Shown: positions 1 to 8,975, counted from the stretch's first letter. The stretch: 64,000 bases of DNA from an uncultured Neglectibacter sp. (GCA_904419785.1 CAJFSY010000005.1:1-64000); one strand, 5' to 3'. A program made the numbers and translations. Notes: a model not told the origin generated them from the letters alone.

Positions 1-2
1 GC

Positions 3-53
3 CGGGAACAGGAAGTGGAAATCTTCTACCGCTTTATCGGCAAAATCGAATGA
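3..53 (+). CDS. C-terminal end of a probable large serine recombinase (partial)
   Basis: Only the last 16 codons and the TGA lie in the window. The visible residues (REQEVEIFYRFIGKIE) resemble the extreme C-terminus of conjugative-transposon serine recombinases with a DUF4368 tail. Such enzymes catalyse integration and excision and are usually the last gene of the element, pointing at the attachment site. That fits here, because a regulator gene missing its DNA-binding half begins about 35 bases downstream. The identity rests on a short tail and on context, so it is tentative. Confidence 0.45.
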   Translation, partial: REQEVEIFYRFIGKIE

Positions 54-90
54 CACATCTTGAGATACCCAACAATATCTTTAACTAAGG
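54..90. other. Putative attachment-site junction of an integrated element
   Basis: This lies between the recombinase stop and the first codons that match an XRE regulator (GAA ACG GGC from 91, reading ETGSSTPDIAL). The usual XRE motif has a Trp codon before ETGS; here the codon is AGG, preceded by CTA and a TAA stop. The homology break therefore falls at about 88-90. An imperfect dyad, AGATA (63-67) and TATCT (76-80), sits inside and could be a recombinase arm. The exact crossover cannot be fixed without the other end or an empty site. Confidence 0.4.
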
Positions 91-120
91 GAAACGGGCT
101 CGTCTACCCCGGACATTGCT

Positions 121-1059
121 TTGATTATGGAATTGGCGGAATTTTTTGAAGTAAGCGTGGACGTGCTTTTAGGCTTCTCTCAGCAAAGTCTCACGTTGAA
201 AGAAACGGTTCAGCACTTGCGGGACTTGCGCGTCCAAAAAGAGTATGACACAGCGTTGCGGGAGGGGGAGAAAGCGTTTCAGAAATATCCCAATAATTTT
301 TCTGTGGTATACGAATATGCGCAGCTTTGTCAACTGGTTGTGTTGGAAACGGGAGACTCTGCTATTCTTCAGCGTTGCCAGGCGTTGTGTCAACGAAGTT
401 TGGAATTGATCAGTCAGAACCGCGATCCCGAGATCAGCGAAGTGTCTATCCGCAACATGATTGCAGAAATTTACCACAGCCAGGGAAACTTAAAAAAAGC
501 TTTGGAACTTTTCAAGGAAAATAATATTAACGGCATCAACAACGGTTTGATTGGAAACATGCTGGCCCAGGAAAATCCGGAAGAAGCGCTGGTTTATTTG
601 ACAAAAGCACTCTTGGTCACGTTGAAAGAGTTGTTTCAATTTTGTGTGGGGTATAACAACGTTTGTGCGCAACTGGGGAAAGCAGAGGAAGCATTGTCAT
701 TTACAAGATTGCTTTTGCAATTTCAAGAAGGCTTGCAGCAGCCGGGCAAGCTTTCTTATTTGAACCGGATATCGGTAATGCTGCTGACGTTAAGCGCTTT
801 TTCTTCTTTGCAATTGGGGAACGAAGAAGATGCCAAGAGATATCTCCGGCAGGCAAGAAGAGAGGCGCTGCGCTTTGACGCGTGCCCTGATTATACTTTA
901 ACAAATATAAAGTTTGTTACCTTCCAGCGGGATGCAGCGGCTTATGATGATTTCGGAAGCACTTCCGTGGAAGGAATTGAAAAAATTTTAAAAGAGAATC
1001 GACAGGAGTATCCGACGATTTGGACTATATGGGAGGAACTTTGCCATGAAAAGCCATGA
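121..1059 (+). CDS. 5'-truncated XRE-family regulator with a TPR-like C-terminal domain
   Basis: The frame is open from 85 (stop TAA at 82-84). Its first residues, ETGSSTPDIALIMELAEFF, are the last helix of an XRE helix-turn-helix; the preceding 45 or so residues that would complete the DNA-binding domain are absent. The remaining 300 residues look like the helical TPR-type sensor domain of clostridial regulators that control adjacent ABC exporters. TTG (121) or ATG (127) could start it, but no convincing ribosome binding site is seen. It overlaps the exporter gene by 14 bases, which indicates an old operon. The missing part is probably on the far side of the mobile element that ends just upstream, so the protein is likely non-DNA-binding unless excision restores it. 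Confidence 0.75.
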   Translation: MIMELAEFFEVSVDVLLGFSQQSLTLKETVQHLRDLRVQKEYDTALREGEKAFQKYPNNFSVVYEYAQLCQLVVLETGDSAILQRCQALCQRSLELISQNRDPEISEVSIRNMIAEIYHSQGNLKKALELFKENNINGINNGLIGNMLAQENPEEALVYLTKALLVTLKELFQFCVGYNNVCAQLGKAEEALSFTRLLLQFQEGLQQPGKLSYLNRISVMLLTLSAFSSLQLGNEEDAKRYLRQARREALRFDACPDYTLTNIKFVTFQRDAAAYDDFGSTSVEGIEKILKENRQEYPTIWTIWEELCHEKP

Positions 1060-2761
1060 AGCTCGAAAGCCTTTAGTCAGCCAGTTTTATAAGCATAACC
1101 ATGGAAACTTCGTGCTGGCTCTGTTCGCAACGGTAATGATGTCGTTTGTCAATTTAGTCATCTCCTGGATGCTCCAGCAGCTGATGGATTTGATTGCAGG
1201 CACAGGAAACACCTTTTCATTATTCCAACTTCTATGGGTATTCCTGGTGGTGCTGGGTACGATCATTTTGATGGGAGCCATAAGAGCTTACGCAATGCCC
1301 AGATTTATTTCCCGGGCCATTGGGCAATATAAGGATTACGCGTATGGACAGCTTTTGAAAAAGAGCATCGCTTCTTTTTCTGAGGAAACCACTTCTACTT
1401 ATTTGTCGGCTTTTTCAAACGATACCAACAGCATAGAGACAAACTATTTGGAGAAACTCTTTGATCTGGTAATGGATTCGTTGCTCTGCCTGGGTGCCTT
1501 TGTGCTGATGTTTTGGTATAGTCCACTCCTGACGGTGATCACGTTGGCCTTGGCCTTTGTACCGCTTGCAGCCTCTTTGTTGACAGGGAAAAGGCTGGCC
1601 AAGATGGAAAAAGAGGTTTCACGAAAGAATGATGGGTTTCTTTCCATGTTGAAAGACGGGCTCTCCGGTTTCTCAGTAATAAAGGGGTTTAAGGCAGAAA
1701 AGGATATCCTGCGTTTGTTTTCTGAAAGCAACGCACAGGCACAAGAAGCAAAACGCCGCCGTATGACCTTGGCTGGAATTTTGCGGACCATTGGAAACAC
1801 AGCAGGCGTTTTGGCCCAGTTTGGGGTGTTCTTGGTAGCGGCAGCCATGGCTGTAGCAGGCTGGGGGATTACTCCTGGAGTGGCATGGGTGTTTTTGCAG
1901 CTCAGTGGTCTTGCTGTAATGTTTTTTCAGGAAGCGCCGGAACTGTTTTCAAACCGGATGGCGGCGTTGGGATTGGTGGATAAGCTTGCCGAGGCTCTCT
2001 CTCAAAATGTAAGGGAAGAAGGCACGCCAATCCCGAAACAGCTTCAAGACGCTATCGAAGTGCGTGATCTTTCCTTCGCGTACCAAGGCGGCGAGGAAGT
2101 GCTCCGCCAGGTAAATATCCGGTTTCAGGCGGGTAAGAGCTACGCGCTGGTAGGGGCTTCCGGGTCGGGAAAATCTACCTTGCTCAACCTTCTTATGGGA
2201 GGGCAGGCTGGATATTCTGGAAATATTTTCTACGACGGGCAAGAACTCAGAGGGATTCAGACGGCATCCCTTTATGAATTGGTCTCCCGGGTGGAGCAGG
2301 ATGTTTTTGTGTTCAACAGTACGCTCAGGGACAATATTACCATGTTCCGGCAGTTTCCAGAAAGCCAGGTGAAACGGGCGGAAAAACTCTCTGGTCTTTC
2401 ATCACTGGTGGAGACAAAAGGTGAAACATATCTTTGCGGCGAAAATGGTGTGGGGCTTTCCGGAGGAGAGCGGCAGCGGGTGTCTATCGCCCGGTGTTTG
2501 CTTCGCCAAACGCCTGTGCTTTTGGTAGATGAGGCCACAGCGGCATTAGACAAGGAAACAGCGTTTCGGGTGGCCAGTTCTATTTTGGATTTGACAGAGT
2601 TGACCCGAATTGTCGTTACCCATTCTTTAGAAGAGGCGCTTCTTCGCCGTTATGATGAGATTCTGGTGTTAAATCACGGGCGTGTGGTGGAAACAGGTAC
2701 ATTTGATGCGCTGATGGGGCAAAAGGGATTTTTCTATTCGCTCTATACAGTGGCCCAGTAA
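1046..2761 (+). CDS. ABC transporter, fused permease and ATPase (multidrug/lipid exporter type)
   Basis: A 571-residue half-transporter of the MsbA/LmrA-like exporter family. The N-terminal 300 or so residues carry about six membrane segments. The C-terminal ATPase has Walker A GASGSGKST near residues 369-377, signature LSGGERQR near 471, Walker B VLLVDEA near 491-497 and the H-loop THS. One subunit should dimerise, as a homodimer or with an unseen partner. A GGGAGGAA site precedes the ATG. The start overlaps the end of the truncated regulator, so the pair was co-transcribed. The substrate cannot be read from sequence. Confidence 0.9.
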   Translation: MKSHEARKPLVSQFYKHNHGNFVLALFATVMMSFVNLVISWMLQQLMDLIAGTGNTFSLFQLLWVFLVVLGTIILMGAIRAYAMPRFISRAIGQYKDYAYGQLLKKSIASFSEETTSTYLSAFSNDTNSIETNYLEKLFDLVMDSLLCLGAFVLMFWYSPLLTVITLALAFVPLAASLLTGKRLAKMEKEVSRKNDGFLSMLKDGLSGFSVIKGFKAEKDILRLFSESNAQAQEAKRRRMTLAGILRTIGNTAGVLAQFGVFLVAAAMAVAGWGITPGVAWVFLQLSGLAVMFFQEAPELFSNRMAALGLVDKLAEALSQNVREEGTPIPKQLQDAIEVRDLSFAYQGGEEVLRQVNIRFQAGKSYALVGASGSGKSTLLNLLMGGQAGYSGNIFYDGQELRGIQTASLYELVSRVEQDVFVFNSTLRDNITMFRQFPESQVKRAEKLSGLSSLVETKGETYLCGENGVGLSGGERQRVSIARCLLRQTPVLLVDEATAALDKETAFRVASSILDLTELTRIVVTHSLEEALLRRYDEILVLNHGRVVETGTFDALMGQKGFFYSLYTVAQ

Positions 2762-2796
2762 AAATTTTCAGAATACGGCAATGCTTTATGACAAAA

Positions 2797-2844
2797 TAAA
2801 AGAAAGCTATCCAGAGATTCACACCGGATGGCTTTCTTTTTATT
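2797..2844. terminator. Bidirectional intrinsic terminator between convergent genes
   Basis: Stem AAAGAAAGC-T-ATCC pairs with GGAT-G-GCTTTCTTT, with T runs on both strands. It separates the ABC exporter (+) from the MATE gene (-). Confidence 0.8.
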
Positions 2845-2855
2845 AAGAGTCATTA

Positions 2856-4226
2856 TCAGTTTTCGGTTTCCGCCAAAAGATGATGTTTCCGAATATAGAT
2901 GAAATACCAAGTTGTCAAAATAATGCCTTTGCAGATGGAGGAAATGGAGATAGCCCACCAGATGCCATCCAAACCAAGGCTGGTGCGGGAAAGGAGAAGA
3001 GCAAGAGGAATCCGCATCAAGTTAAAAACAATGCTGACCACGGAGGGGATTTTTGTTTCGCCAAGCCCATTGAAAGCGCCGGTAGAAGAAGCTTCGATGC
3101 ACATAAACAACTGAGAGATTCCTAAAATTTGCAGATAAGAAACGCCCATAGGAAGCACGGCGTCCTCCCGGATGAAAATTTGGAAGATAGGGGAGGGCAG
3201 CAAGGTCAGGGCCAATGTGCAAAGGGTGCCCCAGATCAACATGAGCACCGTAGCGGTCTGATAGGCGCTTTTCACGCGCTTGATCATTTTAGCGCCATAA
3301 TTCTGTCCGATGAAAGCGTTTACCGCCATGGAGAAACCGCCTGAGATCATCCAGGAAAGGCTCTCTACTTGCCCTCCAACTTTTTGGACAGCCACCGCAT
3401 TGGCGCCCCAGCTGGCCACGATACTGGCTATAATCAAGGAAAGCCCCGACATGAATACGTTTTGGATACCGATGGGAAGCCCCATTTTCCAAGTTTGTTT
3501 CAGATACGTTCTATCCAGCCTTTTAAAGAGCGGCAGGCTTCTGAAAAAGCCTTTTTGCAGGAATACCATCACTAAAAACAACAGGGTTACAATCCCCTGG
3601 GAACCAGCGGTGGCAATGGCGGCGCCCGCTACTCCCAAAGCGGGAATGGGGCCCAATCCAAAGATCAATACAGGGTCAAGCACAAGGTTTAGAATCAATC
3701 CGGCGGCTGTGACCCAGAAGGGGCTCTTGGAGTCTCCAATGCCGGTGTAAAGGCCGGTAAACACTTGATTGACCATGGAAAAGAATACGCCGGCTGTTCC
3801 GGTGATCAGCAAATAGGCAACCGCGTCATTGTGGGTTTTGGGGTCTGTCAGTTGGAACAGACTGACCATTAACTGATGGCCAAAAATAACCAGCAGGATG
3901 AAAAGCGCCGCAACAGCGCTGCCCAGACGAAAGGCGGACACAGCGAAGTAGCGGGCTTTCTCTTGGTCGCCTTCGCCAATGGCGTGGGCTACTTTGATCT
4001 GACCGCCCATTTTTGCCACCGAATAGCAGCTGTCGGCGATCCACAAGAAAATACCAGCGGCGCCCACAGACGCTACCGCCGCGCTTCCGAGTTTGCCGAC
4101 CCAGATCATGTCGACCAGATTGTAAGCCATTTGAATAAAGGAAGTGAGCATAATAGGAAGGGCCAGCTTGGCAAGCTTTCCCAGAATACTGCCTTCCAAA
4201 AGGTTGGTAGTGTTTTTCATGTTCAT
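2856..4226 (-). CDS. MATE-family multidrug/cation efflux transporter
   Basis: A 456-residue protein with about twelve membrane segments in two halves and the N-terminal pattern of the MATE family (GSILGKLAKLALPIMLTSF, then NLVDMIWVGKLG). MATE proteins export cationic drugs or metabolites in exchange for Na+ or H+. The start is the first of two close ATGs, with GAGGAGGTT just upstream; the second ATG is two codons later. It is monocistronic, with its own promoter and a leader that contains an intrinsic terminator, so its expression is probably controlled by attenuation. The substrate is unknown. Confidence 0.9.
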   Translation of the reverse strand: MNMKNTTNLLEGSILGKLAKLALPIMLTSFIQMAYNLVDMIWVGKLGSAAVASVGAAGIFLWIADSCYSVAKMGGQIKVAHAIGEGDQEKARYFAVSAFRLGSAVAALFILLVIFGHQLMVSLFQLTDPKTHNDAVAYLLITGTAGVFFSMVNQVFTGLYTGIGDSKSPFWVTAAGLILNLVLDPVLIFGLGPIPALGVAGAAIATAGSQGIVTLLFLVMVFLQKGFFRSLPLFKRLDRTYLKQTWKMGLPIGIQNVFMSGLSLIIASIVASWGANAVAVQKVGGQVESLSWMISGGFSMAVNAFIGQNYGAKMIKRVKSAYQTATVLMLIWGTLCTLALTLLPSPIFQIFIREDAVLPMGVSYLQILGISQLFMCIEASSTGAFNGLGETKIPSVVSIVFNLMRIPLALLLSRTSLGLDGIWWAISISSICKGIILTTWYFIYIRKHHLLAETEN

Positions 4227-4243
4227 AACCTCCTCGTTTTCGC

Positions 4244-4288
4244 AAAAAAAGGACCTGATGGCTACAGAGATACTATAGCTTCAAGTCC
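4244..4288 (-). terminator. Terminator hairpin in the 5' leader of the MATE gene (attenuator)
   Basis: On the minus strand GGACTTGA-A-GCTA pairs with TAGC-CA-TCAGGTCC and is followed at once by seven T residues. It lies between the promoter and the Shine-Dalgarno site of the MATE gene, so read-through is needed for expression. A direct repeat (GGTGGACGGTGGAC) begins just before the stem and could offer an alternative pairing. No known riboswitch consensus was recognised. Confidence 0.65.
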
Positions 4289-4317
4289 ACCGTCCACCCA
4301 CTGATTTAATTTATTAT

Positions 4318-4346
4318 ATACTACAAGATTCCGGAAAAGTTGTCAA
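4318..4346 (-). promoter_or_regulatory. Promoter of the MATE gene
   Basis: On the minus strand, -35 TTGACA (4341-4346) is followed after 17 bp by TAGTAT (4318-4323). A TATAAT also overlaps a few bases downstream but would need a 22-bp spacer. Confidence 0.55.
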
Positions 4347-4523
4347 GAAAATGTTTGTGGTTAGAAAGTTTGACCTTCTGTTACAATTCGTTGGGTTTGG
4401 GCGGTTGCCAATTATTTTTTGCTGGGCTGTCAGTAGAATTCTCAGTAAAAATAGCGATGCGCCCCAGTGCGGCCGCATCTTTGGAAGTTTTGCTGGATAA
4501 AGCAGGTATGCCCAATGCGTATG

Positions 4524-4552
4524 TTTACAACTTCTTTTTTGGGGTCTATAAT
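4524..4552 (+). promoter_or_regulatory. Promoter of the M29 aminopeptidase gene
   Basis: TTTACA (4524-4529), 17-bp spacer, TATAAT (4547-4552), about 40 bases before the start codon. Apart from this promoter and the MATE promoter and leader, nothing else was recognised in the 4227-4590 interval. Confidence 0.75.
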
Positions 4553-4590
4553 AAAAAGCATACTTTTTAATCAATAGGAGGAGTGGACAA

Positions 4591-5787
4591 ATGGATCTGG
4601 AAAAAATGAAGCGCAAATATGCTTATACGTTGGCCAGGGTAGGATTGAATGTCCAGAAAGGGCAAACCGTTCTAGTGGAGGCCGCTATTGAGGGCTGGCA
4701 GTTCACCAGTATTTTTGCCGAAGAGTGCTACAAGCTGGGCGCTGGCAATGTAGTAGTACATTATTTGGACTTGCCGAATATGAAGGTGGCTGCCCAATAC
4801 CGCAGCGATGAGGATGTCCGCCATGTGGAAGATTGGGAGTACGCCATGCACCAGGGGTATTTGGATAATGGTGCCTGTTATGTGCGGCTGGAGGGCGTTA
4901 ATCCGAAACTGATGGAAGGCGTGAGCGAAAAAAATTCCAACGCGATATTTGCCCATGTAGACGCAGTGCGCAATATCATGCGCAAGGCCAGCCGTGAAAA
5001 GCATTGTCAATGGCTCATCGCCATGGTGCCCACCGTAGAATGGGCGGAATATATCTTGCATGAGACAGGCCCGCAGGCAGAGGAAAAATTGTGGGAAATC
5101 CTTTTGAAGCTGTGCTATATCGACGAGACCAACGATGTAGTTCAAACCTGGGAAGAAAAAGGGCGCAAAAACGCTGCCCGCGGTCAGGCTGTAGATGATT
5201 TGAAGCTTACAAACCTCCATTATACAGCTTCCAACGGCACAGACTTGACGGTCGGCCTGACGCCATGGTCAAAATTCGGACATGAAGCAAGGAGCGGTAT
5301 TTCTTTCTGTCCCAACATTCCCACTGAGGAGATTTGCACCACCCCCAGCAAATTCGAGACCAATGGCGTAGTCTACGCTTCCCGTCCCCTTGTGCTGGGC
5401 GGAAAGAAGATCGAGCGGTTTGGTTTCCGCTTTGAAAATGGCAAAGTAACAGAGGTCTTAGCGGACGAAGGCAAAGAAATGCTGGAAGCTTTGGTGGCCA
5501 CAGACGAAAACGCCGGGTATTTGGGAGAAGTGGCTCTGGTGGAATATCATTCCCCCATCAGTATGAGCGGGTTGGTGTATTACACCACTTTGATCGACGA
5601 GAATGCCAGCTGCCATCTGGCGCTGGGGCGTGGGCTGAACACATCGCCCGAAGGCCACGAGGGACTCTTTAACGATTCCACCATCCATATCGATTTTATG
5701 ATCGGCACTTCGGATATGAAAATCGTGGGAACGACAGAGAATGGGGAAGAAGTGGAAATCTTCCGAAACGGTGATTTTGCCATCTGA
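4591..5787 (+). CDS. M29-family metallo-aminopeptidase (AmpS/PepS type)
   Basis: 398 residues, the normal length for the thermophilic aminopeptidase family M29, which removes N-terminal residues from peptides in the cytoplasm using two metal ions. Expected metal-binding segments are visible: NIPTEEICTTP with Glu, GEVALVE with Glu, ENASCHLALG with His, and STIHIDFMIG with His and Asp. The AGGAGG site is 10 bases upstream of ATG and a good promoter precedes it. The downstream phosphoesterase may be co-transcribed (56-base gap). Confidence 0.9.
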   Translation: MDLEKMKRKYAYTLARVGLNVQKGQTVLVEAAIEGWQFTSIFAEECYKLGAGNVVVHYLDLPNMKVAAQYRSDEDVRHVEDWEYAMHQGYLDNGACYVRLEGVNPKLMEGVSEKNSNAIFAHVDAVRNIMRKASREKHCQWLIAMVPTVEWAEYILHETGPQAEEKLWEILLKLCYIDETNDVVQTWEEKGRKNAARGQAVDDLKLTNLHYTASNGTDLTVGLTPWSKFGHEARSGISFCPNIPTEEICTTPSKFETNGVVYASRPLVLGGKKIERFGFRFENGKVTEVLADEGKEMLEALVATDENAGYLGEVALVEYHSPISMSGLVYYTTLIDENASCHLALGRGLNTSPEGHEGLFNDSTIHIDFMIGTSDMKIVGTTENGEEVEIFRNGDFAI

Positions 5788-5843
5788 CCTGTATCTATGT
5801 TGAAGATAGGTGTTCTAAAATGTGCTGAGAAAGGAAAACGAAA

Positions 5844-6803
5844 ATGCGCTTTGCGGTGATTGCGGATATCCATGGAAACTATGCCGCTTTGCAAGCTGTG
5901 CTGGACGACGCCTGCGCGGTCGGAGTGGAAGGGTATCTCTTTGTGGGAGATTACATCACGGATATGCCCTATGCTAAAGAGATCGTGCATACCCTTCAAG
6001 GTTTGAAAAATGCTGTGTTCGTTTCGGGAAATCGGGAATGGTACATGGATTCGCTGAACCCTTCCCGACGCCATTGGGAACAATTCGCAGGGCTGTTCCT
6101 TACCCGTGATATGCTGGAGGAAGAGGGACTGTCCTGGGTGCGTAGTTTGCCTAAATCAGTGTTGCTCAACACACCGGATGGCCAAAAGCGAATATTGATG
6201 GAGCACGTATGCGAGGAATTGTATGGGGCAGAGGAACACGGAAAGAAGAAGTTGGCGTCTGGCGCTTTGGATGAATCTTTCCGCTACCGGGATGCCACAC
6301 GCCAGGAAGTATGTGCTTTTGCGAAAGAAGGTTTCGAAGCAAATACAAGATTGCCGGAGTTAGCCCGGAGAGCGGCGGTAGATGTGGTGATTCATGGACA
6401 CAGCCATCTGCAATATGCGCTCACAATCGGAGACGTTCTATATCTGAATCCGGGTTCTTGCGGCCTTCCGTTAGATCATCAACTGGGCGCACCCTATACG
6501 CTGTTGTGTTATGAAAATGGGAGGTTTTCCACGGAGGAACGGCGTGTGGTTTATAACTTGGAAGAAACTTTGCGCTATTGCGAAAGTACGCCTTTTTATC
6601 AAGAAGCCAAAGGGTGGTGCCAATTGAATTTTTGGCAGCTGCGCACTGCCCGCGACCACAGTCGGGTATTTTTCCAATTCCTTCAAGAGCAGCAGGAAAT
6701 AGACCGTCCTCAAATAGATCAAGAACATAATCTGGCATTGCACCGGGCGTTGGCACGAACAAAGGAATATTATAAAGAGTTGGACAGCTCTCAAACCAAA
6801 TAG
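5844..6803 (+). CDS. Calcineurin-like metallophosphoesterase
   Basis: 319 residues with the full metallophosphoesterase signature: ADIHGN near residue 7, VGDYITD near 33, SGNREW near 60, and VIHGHSH near 181. The family (YfcE/MJ0936-like) hydrolyses phosphomonoesters or cyclic phosphodiesters with two bound metals. The C-terminal 80 residues extend beyond the core and contain helices rich in charged residues. GAAAGGAAAA precedes the ATG. The natural substrate is not predictable. Confidence 0.85.
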   Translation: MRFAVIADIHGNYAALQAVLDDACAVGVEGYLFVGDYITDMPYAKEIVHTLQGLKNAVFVSGNREWYMDSLNPSRRHWEQFAGLFLTRDMLEEEGLSWVRSLPKSVLLNTPDGQKRILMEHVCEELYGAEEHGKKKLASGALDESFRYRDATRQEVCAFAKEGFEANTRLPELARRAAVDVVIHGHSHLQYALTIGDVLYLNPGSCGLPLDHQLGAPYTLLCYENGRFSTEERRVVYNLEETLRYCESTPFYQEAKGWCQLNFWQLRTARDHSRVFFQFLQEQQEIDRPQIDQEHNLALHRALARTKEYYKELDSSQTK

Positions 6804-6838
6804 TTGTTTTTGCACGCAATATAGCTTGAGAAAAGAGA

Positions 6839-6886
6839 AAGGACCATCCTGTTTTCGTTTTTGAAAAAGGATGGTCCTGTTTTATG
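6839..6886. terminator. Bidirectional intrinsic terminator
   Basis: AGGACCATCCT (6840-6850) pairs with AGGATGGTCCT (6868-6878), then GTTTTAT. It closes both the phosphoesterase gene (+) and the TauE operon (-). Confidence 0.8.
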
Positions 6887-6920
6887 CAATTTGTAAGCCG
6901 AGCAAGCGGGTTGTGGTTGA

Positions 6921-7718
6921 TCAGTACGCATACTGCCAAAAATTGTACAGGCAGATTCCGATGATCAAAACCATCAATCCAAGAAATAATCGTTCTACAG
7001 TGGCGGTGCGCAGCAATCTGTTGGCGCTTCGGCCCACGATGCCGCCCAATATTCCGCCGAGGACCATCAGTGCCAAGGCGCCCCAGTGGAATTCCGGGAT
7101 GTTGCCGCTGAAAAGCGTGATGGTCAGGCTGGTGAACTGGCTGAACAGGATGATATACAAACTGTTTGCCGCGGCGGTTTTGGTGCTCATACTGAAAAAA
7201 TAGTAGAGAACCACCAAGTTGATAGGGCCTCCGCCGATGCCCAAAAAGCTTGAGCAGATTCCCAATACCAAACCGATTGCCAAACATGCTGCTATATTGG
7301 TGGTTTTATGTGTCCGTATCTGATCTTTGCGAAGTGTATAAAGCAACGTGCCCAAGGTCACCACCGCTAAGCAGCCGGCTTGTACGGCTCCTACTGTGTT
7401 AGGGTTTGCAAACGCGTTTTTGGCAGCGGTAAACAGATGGTTTCCGACCGCTCCTCCGATGGCGGCGCCCACGGCCAGAGGTGTGCCAGTTTTCAGCTTT
7501 ACCCGGCTGTCACCGGCTAATATGGAGTGTCCTACTGTATAGAAGCTCATGGAAAGCACGGTGCAGCTGGATAAAAAGCTGATAGTGGATACATTGGCCC
7601 ATCCTAATAAATCCAGCGTGGGTTTGATGATGATCCCGCCGCCAATGCCGCAGACGGCGCCAACGGTGGATGCCAGAAAGCTGACCAAGAAAGACAAACA
7701 AGATTGTCCGATTGTCAT
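6921..7718 (-). CDS. TauE/SafE-family anion exporter (sulfite/sulfoacetate exporter type)
   Basis: 265 residues with about eight membrane segments and the duplicated glycine-rich family motifs (GAVCGIGGGIIIKP near the N-terminus and SSFLGIGGGPINL in the middle). Members export sulfite, sulfoacetate or related organosulfonates. Here it is the last gene of the run sulfatase - sulfatase maturase - exporter, so disposal of the sulfate or sulfite released by glycan desulfation is a reasonable inference but is not shown. AGGAAGG lies upstream of the start. Confidence 0.8.
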   Translation of the reverse strand: MTIGQSCLSFLVSFLASTVGAVCGIGGGIIIKPTLDLLGWANVSTISFLSSCTVLSMSFYTVGHSILAGDSRVKLKTGTPLAVGAAIGGAVGNHLFTAAKNAFANPNTVGAVQAGCLAVVTLGTLLYTLRKDQIRTHKTTNIAACLAIGLVLGICSSFLGIGGGPINLVVLYYFFSMSTKTAAANSLYIILFSQFTSLTITLFSGNIPEFHWGALALMVLGGILGGIVGRSANRLLRTATVERLFLGLMVLIIGICLYNFWQYAY

Positions 7719-7767
7719 AGAGGTTTTTCCTTCCTGCGTAGGTGAGGTGTGTTTTGCGATAGTTTTA

Positions 7768-8910
7768 TCACAAGCGGTGGAACTGCCGGCGGGCGGCCCA
7801 CTCAGCTTTGGCCATAAGATTCAACCGTGGGGCGGCATAGGCGAAGAATGTTTGGAAAGCAGAACAAAAATAATTGGATTTTTGTCCGTTCGCCTCGGTG
7901 ATCCAATCGCGCTTACAGCCGCCAAAACAAAGACTTTTCCAGGGGCATCGGGAACAAGGCGCTGGGCGTTCCCATCCATCCTGAAGGAATCTCAGGGCCC
8001 GAGGGCTATGGGAAAGTTCTTCCAAAGTATGGCTGGTCAGATCACCAAGCTTCCACGTATCCAATACGTAAAAATCGCAGGGATAAACACTGCCGTCGGC
8101 CTCCACCACCAGATATGAGCCGCAACTTCCGCTGGCAGCGCAAGTGCTGGCCGGAAGCCCCATAGCAAGATGAACATAGTCGTCAAACAGGCGGATGCTG
8201 GTGTAATTCCCTTTTTGCCAGTCGCGGAACCACAGGTCGAACAAAGTGCGCAGGAACGAGCCGTAATCGTTGGGGGTAAGGGAGTAGGGCTGAGTGCCTC
8301 GCGGAACTTCCAGTGGGTCCAGACAGGGGATAAATTGGAAGTACTTCACACCGGTTTTCTTTAACGAGTTGTAGACCCGTTCGGGGCTTTTGGCGCAGCG
8401 TTTTGTCACAACACAAAGCAGATTGACCTCCACTTGCAGTTTCAACAGCAGATCGAGCGCGCTTTTGACCCGGTTCCAAGTGCCTTTGCCAGTGGTATCC
8501 AAGCGGAACTCATCGTGCAGGGATTTATCGCCGTCCAGGGAAACCCCCACGAGAAAGCCTTCCTGTTGAAAAAATTCTGCCCATTGCCGGTCAAGAGAAA
8601 GCCCGTTGGTCTGGATAGAGTAGCTTACATAGGCGTTTTTTTGGTTCTGCGCTTTTACCCTTTCCACAAAATGGCGGAAAAATTCCAGCCCGGCAACCGT
8701 GGGTTCTCCCCCCTGGAAAGCGAAGCTGATGCGCCCGTTTTTGTCCACTGCTTCCATGGCCCGTGATATCAGCAGTTCGCTGGTTTCATAGCTCATGACC
8801 CCCAGGTCAGGAGATTGCCTTTGGCTCACTTCATCTTGGTAGAAACAATATTGGCATCGCATATTGCACAAGCCGGAAGCTGGTTTTATCAGAAAGTTAA
8901 GGGTGCGCAT
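7768..8910 (-). CDS. Anaerobic sulfatase-maturating enzyme (radical SAM, SPASM)
   Basis: 380 residues. The radical SAM cluster motif CxxxCxxC is at C15, C19 and C22 (CNMRCQYC). The C-terminal SPASM-type cysteines are present (CAASGSC, YPCDFY, CSRCPWKSLCFGGC) and bind two further Fe-S clusters. The enzyme converts the active-site Cys or Ser of sulfatases to C-alpha-formylglycine without oxygen. Its partner is the sulfatase encoded immediately upstream (65-base gap), which has the Cys-type motif. This arrangement is diagnostic and supports an anaerobic host. Confidence 0.93.
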   Translation of the reverse strand: MRTLNFLIKPASGLCNMRCQYCFYQDEVSQRQSPDLGVMSYETSELLISRAMEAVDKNGRISFAFQGGEPTVAGLEFFRHFVERVKAQNQKNAYVSYSIQTNGLSLDRQWAEFFQQEGFLVGVSLDGDKSLHDEFRLDTTGKGTWNRVKSALDLLLKLQVEVNLLCVVTKRCAKSPERVYNSLKKTGVKYFQFIPCLDPLEVPRGTQPYSLTPNDYGSFLRTLFDLWFRDWQKGNYTSIRLFDDYVHLAMGLPASTCAASGSCGSYLVVEADGSVYPCDFYVLDTWKLGDLTSHTLEELSHSPRALRFLQDGWERPAPCSRCPWKSLCFGGCKRDWITEANGQKSNYFCSAFQTFFAYAAPRLNLMAKAEWAARRQFHRL

Positions 8911-8975
8911 AGTGGGCCTCCTTTAGAAAATGGTAGAGCTGCTGGTTGGGGATGGTATTCTGCTTTGCAGATGGT

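Noticed and set aside
4254-4310. Possible T-box in the MATE leader (GGGTGGACGG resembles part of the T-box motif)
   Set aside because: Too short for a T-box and no specifier stem; the downstream gene is not an amino-acid gene.
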